Shown here: positions 22,825 to 34,900 of the stretch, in pieces
Numbering within the stretch: position 1 is the stretch's first letter
Layout: every line of letters starts with the position of its first letter
The notes under the pieces: model-generated
The model's database searches: none
Seen by the model: only the letters and a program-made list of their open reading frames with translations
What the model was told of the DNA's origin: nothing
DNA from: Paraphoma chrysanthemicola
Taxonomy: Eukaryota > Ascomycota > Dothideomycetes > Pleosporales > Phaeosphaeriaceae
Length of the DNA stretch: 64,000 nucleotides
Reading direction: 5' to 3'
Assembly: GCA_020744225.1 (NCBI GenBank)
Contig: JAGMWG010000009.1
Span: 496,001-560,000, forward strand
Made by a program: the position numbers and the translations under genes

Positions 22825-25800
22825 TCATACACCTCTTGAAAGTAACGCTGCATTTAGTGCCTTCTGGAAAACTTCAATGTTCTCCTGTCTTAAGATCGTG
22901 AAATGGGTTCCATCGACTTGATGGTATCGGAGTGATCCCTGAGAGTCCTCCATGTCAACGTCGCTCTGACTGGCACCTTTTACGTGCTTTTTCCATTTCG
23001 CAAGCCAATCGTGCCGCCATTCGCGATCCGTGCAGCCGTACTGTGGCAGCGGTGGCACCCAGAAGAGATCATACTTGGATATTGATCCCGTTGGAACGTA
23101 CGACCTAGTGATACTCTGCATGTTGTCGTTGATACGCTGCCAAGCTTTGACCTTGGGAATACTGAGGTCGAGGTTTTCGAGTGTTCCGTCCGGAAAGCGG
23201 GCGAATATTTCCTCAGTGAATCTACCGTCAGGAACATGATCCATCTCCTTCTCCCAACGCAATGCTGTTTCCACGTCCAGGAGCTGGAAAAAGTGTAGCA
23301 AATCAATGATGAAGTTCCGCGGTTTTGCACGAACTTGTACGCGGGTCAAATCTGCGGGATTGTCGATACCCCCGCAGAATGAGACTCGTTCACCGGCTGC
23401 CTCGAGCCTCTTCCCAAGCTCAAAAGCCAGCATACCACCAAAGCATAGACCGAGCAGAACGTACGGACCTTTAGGCTGATGCGCCTTGATACCTGCCATA
23501 TACGTCTCGAGCATCTCTTCCAAAGTGTCAAATGGCTTTTCATTCTTGTGGAATCCGCGAACACGCAATGCGTACACTGGCCGGTCCGGAATGTACTTCA
23601 GGAGGGTTAGCCAGGTGAGGAACTCGCCACCTCCGGGATGGCACAGAATGATCGGGGTCTTCGAGCCAGTAGACACTAGGGGGACGATAGGGTCGTATTC
23701 GGCGGTGGTGGTTCCCAAAGCAAGCAACATGCTGTCCATATCGCCGATCGTTCGACATGCAAGCATAAGGGACATCGATATTGTTTCTTCACGTTCGAGA
23801 ATCTTTTCCAGGGAAGATTTGATGCGAAGATAGCCCAGGCTATCAATATCGAGGTCGGCAAGAGCTATGTTGAGGTGGAGATCTGCTTGTCGCAATCCAG
23901 TCTCCTCGCATAAGACAGTCGCGAGGATCTTCTGCAGGGGTGTAGTAAGCGCGGCACCTCTTGTTACAAGTGATTGTGGGTCACGATCCGCAAGCTTGAA
24001 GTCGTCGAAGCAACCAGCAAGGAGTGACTTTTTCAGCTTTGCACGTGACAGCTTGCCGATTGTGGACTTCGGCAGCTGTTGCTTTGGCAATGGGATGACC
24101 ATTATAGGTCGCTTTCTACAAAAGCGAATGACTGCCTCAGTTATCCGTGCAACCGTTTCGCGAAGCTCAGGTGTGTCTTCTAGGGCATCATTGGTGGGGT
24201 TGAAGAGGATGACGACTTCCTCGCTGTCTGCGTTTTCATCTTGGCCCCAAATGGAGAAAGAAGCAGTGAAGCTTTTGTTTAGGCCGGGGATATCTGCAGA
24301 TTCGATAGCGTGCTCCAGCTCAAACGAAGAGTAGTTCTGGCCATTGATGATAATCACTTCTTTCGTGCGACCAACGATACACAGGTTTCCCCGTTCATCT
24401 ATCGTTCCAAGATCGCCGGTGTCGAACCAGCCATCGGGCATCATACAGGCTCGTGTCGCTGACTCGTTATTGAAGTATTGTTTGAATATGAGGGGTCCCT
24501 TGACTTGAATCGCTCCGGTTTTACCTCGCTTTAATGGCTTACTGCTTTCATCCACTAAACGAAGCTCATGTTGTGGCAGGTGCTTTCCCACTGATGCGAA
24601 CAGATATTTTCGCTTCACATCGTAGGACGGGGATAGACGGTTGTAAAAGAGTGCTGAACAAGTCTGCGTGATGGTCAATTGAGCTGTTTTTGCCAGGCTG
24701 GGGAATCCGAAAGATTTTCTTACCTCACTCAAACCATAGCTGGCCTTGATACTGCACTTTGGTGCGCCATAGAACGTCAGGACTTTCTCTGCGGCCTCAA
24801 TAGTGCTTGTTTTGTTGGCTTCACCACCGCACATTATAACGCGCAGCTCACTAAAGTCTAGATCCATCCGCGTTCTCTCATCTGGATCCATCTCGATTAT
24901 TGCGCGTGTTGCCGCTGCAATGAAGAAGTTTGGGGCAAACGTATATGTAATGCGATGGTCGCTAAGAACCTGCCAGAAACGGGCAGGGCTCCGCACAAAA
25001 TCCATGGACGGTATCATAACCTGATTAGCTCCAGCATACATAGCATGAAGATGGTTTTCGCAAAGAGCAGCGCTGTGATCAAAGCCTACGAGCTGTCAAT
25101 TAGCAAGCAGCTTTTGTACGGCCCTTCTAGAAGTTGGTAATACGTACTGACCCATGACATGAATGTCTTCCTCGAATCTGTTCCATGAAAGTCGCACTTT
25201 AGTTTGCTAGAAGTCACTAGCTGTAGGTTTGTATACTCGACACCTTTCGCAAAGCCCGTGCTTCCACTGGTGAAGAGAATCACAGCGACCTCTTCCTCAA
25301 TTCCAAAGGCCTCATCGAATCGTCCCGTCAAAAACCGGTTCTCAAACTTGACTGTGGCGACTATTTCCACGGTTACCGTGTTCAAGGACGCGAACTGTCG
25401 GAAAGGTTTTGCCAATTGCTTCGTGGTAAGAATCGTGGGTCCGTCAAACAGCTTGTTGACATTTTCTAGCTCGCCGACGAGCGTGACCTCGTTGCTCGAC
25501 AAAGGAGAGAGCAGAGCGGGTACACCACCTGCCGCGACAACAGACCAAAACCATATCACGTTGTCGCGATGCGTGTTGAAGTAGAGAACTACGCCCCTAC
25601 GTGGCGTGACGGTCTCGTGTGCCCGGAGTTTGGCCGCGTTTGACTTTACTTCGTCAGTATCGTAAATCCCCAACCTCGTTCTGCTAGAATAATACCTCAA
25701 CTTCGCGTACGAGGTCCGCGTACGTTATGAAGTCAGACTTCTGGTCCCAGCCCTGGTCTTTAAATGCAATCCCGTGATTAGGCCACAATCGTGCTGCACG

Positions 25801-25920
25801 CTGCAGCAGTCCGAGTAGTGTCTTTGGATCGTCTTCATGTTTCTTTACTGCGACGGACTTGGGATTTCGAGGTGTAGGCGTGACGTAAGAGTACAGTAGT
25901 TGGGGCCAATTTAGAATCAT
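22825..25920 (-). CDS. NRPS-like synthetase, adenylation-thiolation-thioesterase (A-T-TE)
   Basis: Single-module enzyme that activates a carboxylic acid as the adenylate, loads it on a phosphopantetheine arm and releases product through a thioesterase. Exons 25920-25696, 25643-25148, 25085-24724 and 24663-22825 give 973 residues, the normal size for A-T-TE enzymes such as quinone and furanone synthetases. The 60-nt third intron is a multiple of three without a stop, so a raw frame hides it; removing it restores the core motif YGLSETCSALFYN. Other A-domain motifs are LFTSGSTGFAKG, DGWFDTGDLG and the Lys-bearing PKSTIGKLSR. The T domain carries DIDSLG (Ser636). The TE has the elbow GLCFGG with Cys768 where Ser is usual, and the terminal DGTHFTIL His. 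Substrate not predictable by eye; an aromatic or alpha-keto acid would fit the class. It is divergent from the reductase gene. Confidence 0.88.
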
Positions 25921-27267
25921 TGCAACATAAAAGGGTCTTTCCTTCTAATTTCGATCAGGCTTGCGTGCTGCTGGACGCTATTGAGTTGTCAGACGAGTCC
26001 AGCGAATTTGAACTCTTGGACATGGGGCTCTGGACATGACCTTGAACTACAGGCCACTCCCTCTTCACAATTTGGCGGCCACAAATGCATTTTTGCGATC
26101 TACGGTCCACACTCCTCACAAGAGATTGCCACTTGTTGAGCGAGGAGCAAATTGAACGTGATTACAATAAGGCGGGCTACGGTAACATCACTCAGTTGTA
26201 ACGCGAGCATGTCCGCGATCAGTGTCCCATTGGAACGAGAAAACGAACCCTTTTCGCAAACTGACCACCCACAACGTGCTAATATTGTTCTAATTTTCTT
26301 TGCTCCGGGTGCAGTAACCGATGCCGACAACTTGCAAACAAAACAGTATCAATTTAGCAGGAGCCACTTAGATCGTCGCCAGGACATTCCCAGCATCCCA
26401 CGACCATTCCGTTCACTGCGCCACGTTTTTATGGAATGTGTTCTTTTTCACCAAGATCAATGAGTTTATCCAATTTTATTGCTTGCCATCAGATGCCATC
26501 AAAGAGCGGGCGTGGGTGAGCATCCACGCAGGGGCAGGAAGGGCCCTAAAAAGAAGCACTGGAGGTAGGAATCAGCACAAATAGAGAAGGTAATGATATA
26601 AGCGCACTTTTGTCGCTTGTTTCTCGTGTAACTTGGATAGTCTGTCATCATTGGCCCGGCAATTTCGGCGCTGTATGTGACACACAGTAGCGCCACTTTT
26701 CACATTGTGCGTTACATGCCTGTCAGGACAAGAAGAGAATCTTGCGTTGCAAGTGGAATGAAACGAACGCTCCTTTCGCAACGAGTGCTCTGTTTGCGGG
26801 CGTAGATATGTCCCCAAACCATATCGAGACTCAAGACAGGGGGTAATCCTTCCGAGAAGTCCGGCGCCACCAGGTCGGTACATGAAGCAATAAGCTGTTC
26901 GCTACAATAGTAAAATTTGTTCTCAACTCATTGGCTCTAAGTTTTCGGGTACGGTTTCAAATACTCAACACAGGAAGACGAGTATGCACACGTTGAGGTG
27001 CGTGGGAGGCTCAGTAACAACATAGCCGAAGTTCTGTGCTGGGCATACCTTTTTCGGATCGAAAGTACTCGGCATAGGAACATGGGTTTGACAGCTCCAT
27101 CTAGGAGTGTGCTCCAATATCTCACTTTGCATCCTTACGCACTCGCATTCTGTTTAACTTCTATCTTCCAATGTGTTTCTAGTCCCTTATTTCGTCTTCA
27201 TCCTCTAAAGCACCGACAGCTGAATATCACTACTTGAACACATCTGGCCAGAGCCAAGCGCTTTAGT
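25921..27267. promoter_or_regulatory. divergent promoter region between A-T-TE synthetase and reductase
   Basis: A 1.35-kb stretch shared by two divergent genes, a common arrangement for co-regulated cluster genes in fungi. No protein-coding gene was recognised. No regulator binding site could be named with confidence. Confidence 0.4.
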
Positions 27268-28423
27268 ATGAATATTCAGAAGCCCCTTGAGATCCTTATT
27301 TTCGGTACTGGAGGTGAGATAACACGCCTAAACTTATCAAAATAACATACCAATCGTCCATGATAGCTGTCGGATCAACCTTGGGGTGGAGGTTGGCACA
27401 GAATCCATATGCCAGGCTCTCTGTTGTCTGCCGGTCTAACTATGATGCCGTCAGGCAGGAAGGAATACAGATGAGAACAAAGATATGGGGCAACGGCACA
27501 TTTGTACCCTATCGCGTTGTTCAATCGACGCGTGAGGTGTCCGACGTAGACTTTGACTATGTGGTCTGTGCCAACAAAGCAACCACATCCGATCGTCTTT
27601 CGCTTATCAATGAGCTGTCACCTGTTATATCGAAGAAAACAGCACTTGTGTCGGTGCAGAATGGCGTCGGTGTCGAGGCACCTTTGCGTGACGCATTCCA
27701 GAAAAACACAGTTTTATCCGCTGTATGTTACATCAGCTGCCTACAACCTGTTCCTGGTATTGTCGAACAGGTATCTCATATTCGGCCTCATGCCTTCCAC
27801 ATCGGTACATACGATACCCCAGAGTATCGAAGCTCAATACTGGACAAGTACAGACTCAAAGATTTTGTGGCTCTCGACGACAAGTTCAAACAGATCGACA
27901 ACGTACAAGCTGAGCGCTGGACTAAGCAGGTTTTCAACGGCGCCTGGAATCCTATGACCGCTATAACCGGCCTTGAGACGCATCAGCTGCTCGCTTCACC
28001 ACATCTGCAGCTGGTTCGTCAACTCGCGACTGAGACTTTCCAAGTAGCAGTTCAGATGGGCATTCAGCTCCCTTCAGATTTACCGGACAGGACGATCGAA
28101 TTGGCGAGAATCAACCCTTCAATAGCCCCCTCTATGCTGCAAGATGCGCGGAAGAAGAAACTGATGGAAATCGATTCTCTTTGTGGTCAGTTATTTTCAG
28201 GTTCGTCTCTAGTCATAGTGGACTGACCATCTATCTTTCAGGAAACATCATTCGGCAAGCAGAACAGGTCCGCGTCCCAGTACCAACAGTTAAGATGGTA
28301 TATCATATGCTTCTGGAAATTAACAAGCACAACATGCCTCATGCGCAACCAGCTCAGGCAGGTGCGCAGTTTACGATACCAGCGCCTTACCAAAACCTCC
28401 TCTCGCGCATGATGGCCATATAG
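27268..28423 (+). CDS. ketopantoate-reductase-like NAD(P)-dependent oxidoreductase (ApbA/PanE family)
   Basis: Exons 27268-27313, 27367-28185 and 28242-28423 give 348 residues. The first splice builds the dinucleotide-binding motif LIFGTGAVGSTLGW at about residues 10-23, a G-x-G-x-x-G Rossmann loop. Further family marks are DYVVCANKAT, the SVQNGVG loop (the NG of ketopantoate reductases), a central Lys-Asn-like KQVFNGAWNP segment with the conserved Asn, and the C-terminal segment with VRVPVPTVKMVYHML. Such fungal proteins are often not the housekeeping PanE but accessory reductases acting on 2-keto acids. Lying head-to-head with the A-T-TE gene, it may reduce a 2-keto substrate or product; this is inference. 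Intron 2 has a GGACTGACC branch point. Confidence 0.88.
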
Positions 28424-29503
28424 TATTTAGCAATTTAATGATATCCTAACTTCGAAAGATACCTGACATACTGTACTTTATGCTAACGAACAAGCATCCT
28501 TTCGAGTACTTTTGTTTGTTAATTATCTGAACCTAGTGTATCGAGCTCATTATACTTTCCTAAAGTACATATATTAGTAGAATGAAATGATTGATGCAGA
28601 AATAATACCTAGTAGTATATATAGATTTAATGCCTCTAATAGGTAGGTTGGACTGCTGCTGAGTACTTGGCCAATGATTGTGTACTTTTGGCACATTTCA
28701 TGGTCATATGCACTGCTGCTACAAGAGATCAAATTTCTGGACCGGAACGAGCACAATCACCATAACCACAGCAAAAGCAATTAATAAGCCACTCTGGTGG
28801 CATCAAGATGTTCGCTGCTTCACTATGGCCTGCACAGTCCATTTCACGACGACATTCACATCTCGACTTGCTTGCCAACCTTGCCAACTACCGCCGGCTG
28901 TTCTTCGGTGTGGCGCTTCCTAACGTGATCCAAATTTCTCACTTTAGCAGCTCCTTTAGGAAATCGTCACCACGCGGATCTAGTTCCGCACGGAAGACTA
29001 CACAATTGGCACCAGCTTTGATTAAAGCGCCGGCCTTTGCTCAAACTCCGTAAGTCCTGCTCTGCCGATTACGCTGCGTTTCGTTTTATCTGGGACAGTC
29101 AACGACACAGTACGCATTACCCAATTGACCATGTTTGCGCAGATGCGACCTTTCCCGATTAGGGAGGTCCTGCCGACCCTCTCCAACACCACACACGATG
29201 CCACTGGCTCGAGGTGAGTTCAGGGTCTGTTGTTACAGGCCTTAGACTGAGCTTCAAATATTGACCGTGTGATTGACCCCACTTTGACACTTGGGGATGC
29301 GGAAACGGCCATCGCACTTCGGAACTCTATGACGGTGGCGGATGTATAAAGCGAGTTCATCCCTCTTACGCTGCCGCATCTCACATCACTCCTGCAGCAT
29401 TTATACATCCCAGGCTTACGCCCATCTCCACGTCTGCGTTACATCAACCCCTGTCTGCCTTGTCTGACGCCCTGCGCACTTCCCACAAGCATTGCCATTC
29501 ATC
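28424..29503. other. intergenic region
   Basis: 3' flank of the reductase and promoter of the amine oxidase. Around 28430-28680 it is AT-rich. A small ATG frame with a GTGAGT donor near 29192-29218 could be an upstream leader exon but gives no family sequence. No gene called. Confidence 0.45.
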
Positions 29504-31691
29504 ATGGTAGTCCATCCATTTAAGATTCTAGATGTCGAGGAGACACGCGTAGCCCGCGATGTCGTCCTCTCGCTCCATCCCGACCACGTCGTCGACTTCC
29601 GCGAGATCTTTCTCCAAGAGCCAGAGAAAGAGTTAATGAAACAGTACCTTGATCTCGAGCATGCTGCACAACCTGGGCAATCGCCAACCTCAAAGAGACC
29701 ACCGCGGTTAGCCAAATGCCAATATGACATCATCGGATCCGATAGAATCCCCGAATATCACGAGTCGGTGATCGACGTTGGGTTGAAGAAGAGAGTCCGA
29801 CATGAAGTGGTGGGGAAAGAGCACCAGGCTAGCTTGACATTGTGGGAGTTTGCACATCTGGTCGATGCATGCAAGGAGAGTAAGGAGTTCCAGGATGCGA
29901 TCGCAGAGTTCAAGCTCCCAGATGGCTTTGAACTTGTTGTTGAGCCATGGTACGCCACATTATTCTCGAGACTGAACATGTGCTTACTATCAGCAGGCCA
30001 TATGGCGGACTTGATTTTGGTGCTGAGAGCCGAAGATATTTCCAAGGTCTCTGCTTCGCACAAGACACAAGAAACAAGAACGCAGACTCAAATTTCTACG
30101 CCTACCCTCTCCCGATCATTCCAGTCATGGACGCCCATCTTAAGAAGATTGTGCGAATCGATCGGTTGGCAACCGGTGGCAAGGGCGATAGTTTGACCGG
30201 CCAAACGCACTCACCTCGCGTTCTCGATCACTGCCAATCAGCCGAGTACGTCCCAGAGATGGTATCAGGCGGCGTTCGTCAGGATGTGAAGCCAATCAAC
30301 ATCACACAGCCCGAAGGTCCATCATTCAAGGTCACCGACGAGTCGCTGGTTGAATGGCAGAAGTGGAGCTTCCGAGTATCTTTCAATCCGCGCGAAGGTG
30401 CAGTCCTTCACGACGTTCACTACGACGGTCGCAGCATCCTTTACCGTATGAGCATCAGCGAAATGACCGTGCCTTATGGAGATGCTCGTCCACCATTCCA
30501 CCGAAAGCAGGCTTTCGACTTTGGTGATGGCGGTGCCGGAAACTGCGCCAATAATCTGTCACTTGGCTGTGACTGCCTTGGCGTCATCAAATACTTCGAT
30601 GCAGTGATCGTAGGCTCTGACGGTGAGCCAAAGGTACACCCGAACGTGATATGTCTACACGAGCAAGATAACGGCATTGGCTGGAAGGTAAGCACGGATA
30701 ACATGACCGCAAGGGAATAGATACTGAGTTCATCGCAGCATACCAATTGGCGCACCGGCCGCGCCGTCGTAACTCGAATGCGCGAACTCGTCATCCAATT
30801 CATCATCACCCTCGCGAACTACGAATACGTTTTTGCGTACAAGCTCGACACCGCCGGCGGCATCACCCTCGAAGTTCGCGCCACGGGCATCGTGTCCGTC
30901 GTCAACATCGACCCAGGCAAGACGTCTGACTATGGTAACGTCGTGTCCGGCGGCGTTCTTGCGCAAAACCACCAACACATCTTCGCTGCTCGTAAGTCCT
31001 CGTCGCCACAATCTCTTCCTATTCCTTATACTCGGTGAACTAACAGATTGTGACAAAAGGCATCGACCCCGCCATCGACGGCCACAACAACTCGGTAACC
31101 TACGAAGAATCCCATCCCGTCCCTCAAAACCCAGACACAAATCCCCAAGGCAATTTCTACGAGATCCGCAAAACGCTCGTCAAAGAATCCGCCGGCCTCG
31201 ACGCCAACCCGTTCGACCACCGCGTGTTCAAGATCGTGAATCCTAGCAAAAAGAATCCACATAGTGGGAACCCCGTGGGTTACAAATTCGCTCCCCTGCC
31301 GACACAAAAGTTGCTCGCTGTGCCAGGAACTATCCAGGCCCAGCGCGCCCTATTCACGAACCATCACGTCTGGGTGACAAAGTACCACGACGACGAGTTG
31401 TATGCTGCAGGACGATTTACGCTGCAATCGCAGCTTGAGGTTGGTGGTGTGCACGACATGGCTGCGCGGAAGGACAATGTCGCGGACGAGGATCTGGTAG
31501 TGTGGAATGTATTCGGACTGACGCACAACCCCAGAGTGGAGGATTGGCCGGTGATGCCGGTGGAGATTTATCAGGTGCATTTCAAGCCGAGTGATTTCTT
31601 TGAGAGGAACCCGGCGATTGATTTTCCAAGTGCGAAGAATAATGCGAGCGTGTTGGTAGAGAAGGACGGGGGATGTTGTGAGAAATTGTGA
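29504..31691 (+). CDS. copper amine oxidase (primary amine oxidase)
   Basis: Oxidises primary amines to aldehydes with release of ammonia and hydrogen peroxide, giving the fungus nitrogen from amines. Exons 29504-29949, 29997-30687, 30739-30991 and 31060-31691 give 673 residues, the usual length. The topaquinone precursor Tyr is in LANYEYVF. Copper ligands are the HxH of NHQHIFAARID (made by splice 3) and the later His in FTNHHVWVTK. The catalytic Asp region is FDFGDGGAGNCANN, and VEPWPYGGLDFG, made by splice 1, is also a family mark. I prefer ATG 29504 (MVVHPF), which matches the family N-terminus; an in-frame ATG at 29492 adds four residues. The C-terminus ends EKL, which is not a clear peroxisomal SKL signal. 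Confidence 0.93.
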
Positions 31692-31951
31692 GTTCGTGGG
31701 GGAAGAACATGTTTGCATAATGGCGGAGTCTCAGGAAATCACTATCACATATGCCATATGATGCATGATTGCAAAGGTAGAAGCTGAATACATTGTTCAT
31801 GTATTGGCCTTGTCACCATCTCTTTAGGCTGCAAACGAAGCTTGTACGATAAGCTAGAGGATGACGATACACTGTAATTCGGCAATCACATCATCGCCTC
31901 GTCACTAAACGCTACGTACGTTCGTCGCATCCCATTTATCTTCCGCACCAC

Positions 31952-34900
31952 CTAGCCGACAATCTCCTTCCGCCATGCAGCACGAGATTTGCTTGCATGC
32001 TTTCGAATATGCTTCTGTGCCTCCTCCTTGAACTGCACCTCGTCCCAGTGGTAGTTGAGAGTGACGACAGTATTGATAGGGTCGCTGAACTCAGGGACCA
32101 GAAGCAAAGAGTAGATGGTGTCGATGAGGTCCTTATTGCTGGTGTCGACGGTCCAGTTGCGATCGAGAATGGAGTGACAGATGCGTCCGTGGCGGTTGAT
32201 GTTGGGGTGATAGATCGGAGTTGAGAATCGAGCTGTGGGGGCGAACATCGGGTAGTCGGCGCCCATGTCGATGTAAAGCATGAAAGTACCACCAGCATAG
32301 GTACTGCCAGGCGGGCCTGCGGAGTGTTAGCAGAGTGCAGTACGGGGCATGTCTCAGATCAACCTACCTTGCATAACGACCTTCCAGAATCCCATGTTTG
32401 GCTCACAGATGTAGATGTCGTAGTCTGGGTGAGGATTTGCACCGGAGTTGCGAATTTCACTGTGAATACGGCTCAAACGCAAGTTGCCGTCAGTGCGAGT
32501 CTGGGAAGAGTGTTTGGCAAAGGTGCCGAGCTCGACAAACGACTCCGACAGCTGGGGATGCTCTTTGCGCTTTGGAAACACATCTTGACTCACGCGCTGG
32601 ACTGAGACCTCATATGAGGCGAGACGGAAAGAGTTCAGCGACGGATTTTTGCGGAACCGCTTGAGGCTGGAGCTTTCGGTGCTTCTTGACGAGGTTGTTG
32701 GTCGGGTATCGGGACGCTCCAAGCTGGACAGGACCGGCTCAAGCTCGCATATCGCCATGGCTTCGTCCAGCGTTCTGGGCTCGAATATGTAGCCGCCTGT
32801 CAGGTGAGAGACAGTCATCAGGTCGTCATTGAGAGCATTTCCAAGGCAGAATGAGTCAACAAGAATGTTCTGACGTCGAAGACGCGAAGTGACTTCCATA
32901 ACATTTTGTTTCGATTTGTTGTCCTCTCCATCCGAGATGCAAATGATGCGAAGTTTTGCGGTGGGGTACTTGTCACCGTAGTGCTGCAGCTGGTCGTGCG
33001 CCAACGCAAGGCCTGTAAAGTAGGTCAGCATTCATCACAGTGCGATAAATCTGTCTCACTTACTGTCCCAGGCCGCCGTATCTCCCTTAGCAAACATGTT
33101 GTTCAGCTGATGGCGAAAGTTTTCCACTGCGTTGGTGATTTCCTGAGACACTGAAGCGGTAGTCCCAAAAGTGATCAGACCAATATGTGTTTGGAAGTTA
33201 TACGCAAGGAGGCGGTTGATGAAGGCATCAAACATCTGCTTGAGAACGTCCAAGCGACTCAATGTAGTCGTTCGCCTCGCAGCTGACTGGCTTGGCCTAC
33301 CCAATGCGACTTTGAACACAAGCGGACGATCACTAATCCCCATGGTAGAACCCTGGTCGGAAGAGATGTCCTCCATGTCATCGTGCCAGTCATCTTCGGC
33401 TTCATCTTCCTTATCAACGCAAGACTCGTCCTTCAATGACCCGGTGGCGCTTGAGCGTGTAAAAAATCTAGAAAGCGGCTGCCACGGCCCTTCAAGCACG
33501 GTACCGCGAAGGTGATTATCACCAATATTGCGGAGACCAGTCCAGAAGGCGAAAGGCTTCTCTACGGTAGTCGAATTGTTCGTCATAAATTTGTGCCGAT
33601 AGTAGCGGAACACGACCGATGCAAGCGATCGCGTCGTCTTCTTCGGTTCCCAGAAAGACGCAATAACTCGATCGTACGAACTATCATGATAGACCTTGAC
33701 AAGGCAAAGCTCCTCGGTGGCATTGTTTCGAGCAGAAGGTGGTTTTCTTTCAAGAGGAGTGATGAAGACCGGGTGATCAGAATTGATACTGGCGCCAATG
33801 CTCTGCTGAGAGGGAGCAAGACGCGAGTTTCTGTGTTGCAACTCGAATTGAGTGTAGCGTCCCTTAGTCAAGCGGAATGAGAGCTCACAGAGTTCTTGTT
33901 GCTTCAAGTTACGTGGCAGCAACAAAGACCACGTGTTGAGTGGAGATTTGATGGCGACGCGGAGCATACCAGAATCTCCACGGAGGCTCTTGTAGCGTGA
34001 CGTGATGTCTGACCCGCTGATCCACGCTGCAATTTCTCCCTTCTTCTGCGTGTTGGACCGCAGGTCCAGATTATCAAGGACCAAGTTCGTGAGAGGTGAG
34101 GTCTCGTTGGTCTGAAACCAGCGCTCGATGTTCTTTCGCTCATATGTGTAGTTGTCCACCGTGATGACAGGATCATCCATTATCTCACTGCTAATATGAC
34201 AGCAAAAGTCGTGCGGAACCTCAAATTTCGGGCCGGATTGCACTGTGCGGCCTGGAGCTTGCGGAACCACCGGGACAGCATCGCCTGGTTTCCAAGCAAG
34301 TGGATCTGGTACAGCAGCCCCATGGCCGACCAAGGTAAGGAGCCAAGCGCACAGGAGGTTCTTGTGTTTCTGAATACGCAAAGATCGATTGCGCAGTGCT
34401 CCAAGTTCGCGCTCGAGAGTGTATGCTTGCGTTCGTACCTGATAGTGACTCGCGTTTAGTCTCAACTCGTCCAATCGCTTTCGCTTTGCCTCAATTTGCT
34501 GGCCGTCGATCTGCTGCACAATCTCCAGTACCTTCTCAGCATTCCTTCGGCGCTGATAGTCTTCTTTACCGGATCGAATAATGGCAACCATATCATCAAA
34601 AGACTCGTGGGCCTTGAGAAACTCTTTGAGCTCGTCAACGTCAGGGAGAGGAAATGCTGGATCCTCAGAATTGGACTCTGTAGAATCACTGACGGTAGCG
34701 CCACGATTCCGTTGGAGTTGCGCGACATTGTCCTCATTATCCTGCACATCCACAAAGCCACATCTATCGCCCATACTACTGCTTAGATCAACACACAGCA
34801 TGATGATCTCATCTGGTGCGGTCACCTTGCGATGCTGATCGCCGTATGCCTCAAACACGGCAGTGCCATCGGCCCGTCGTCGAGCGAGGATCGGCTCAAG

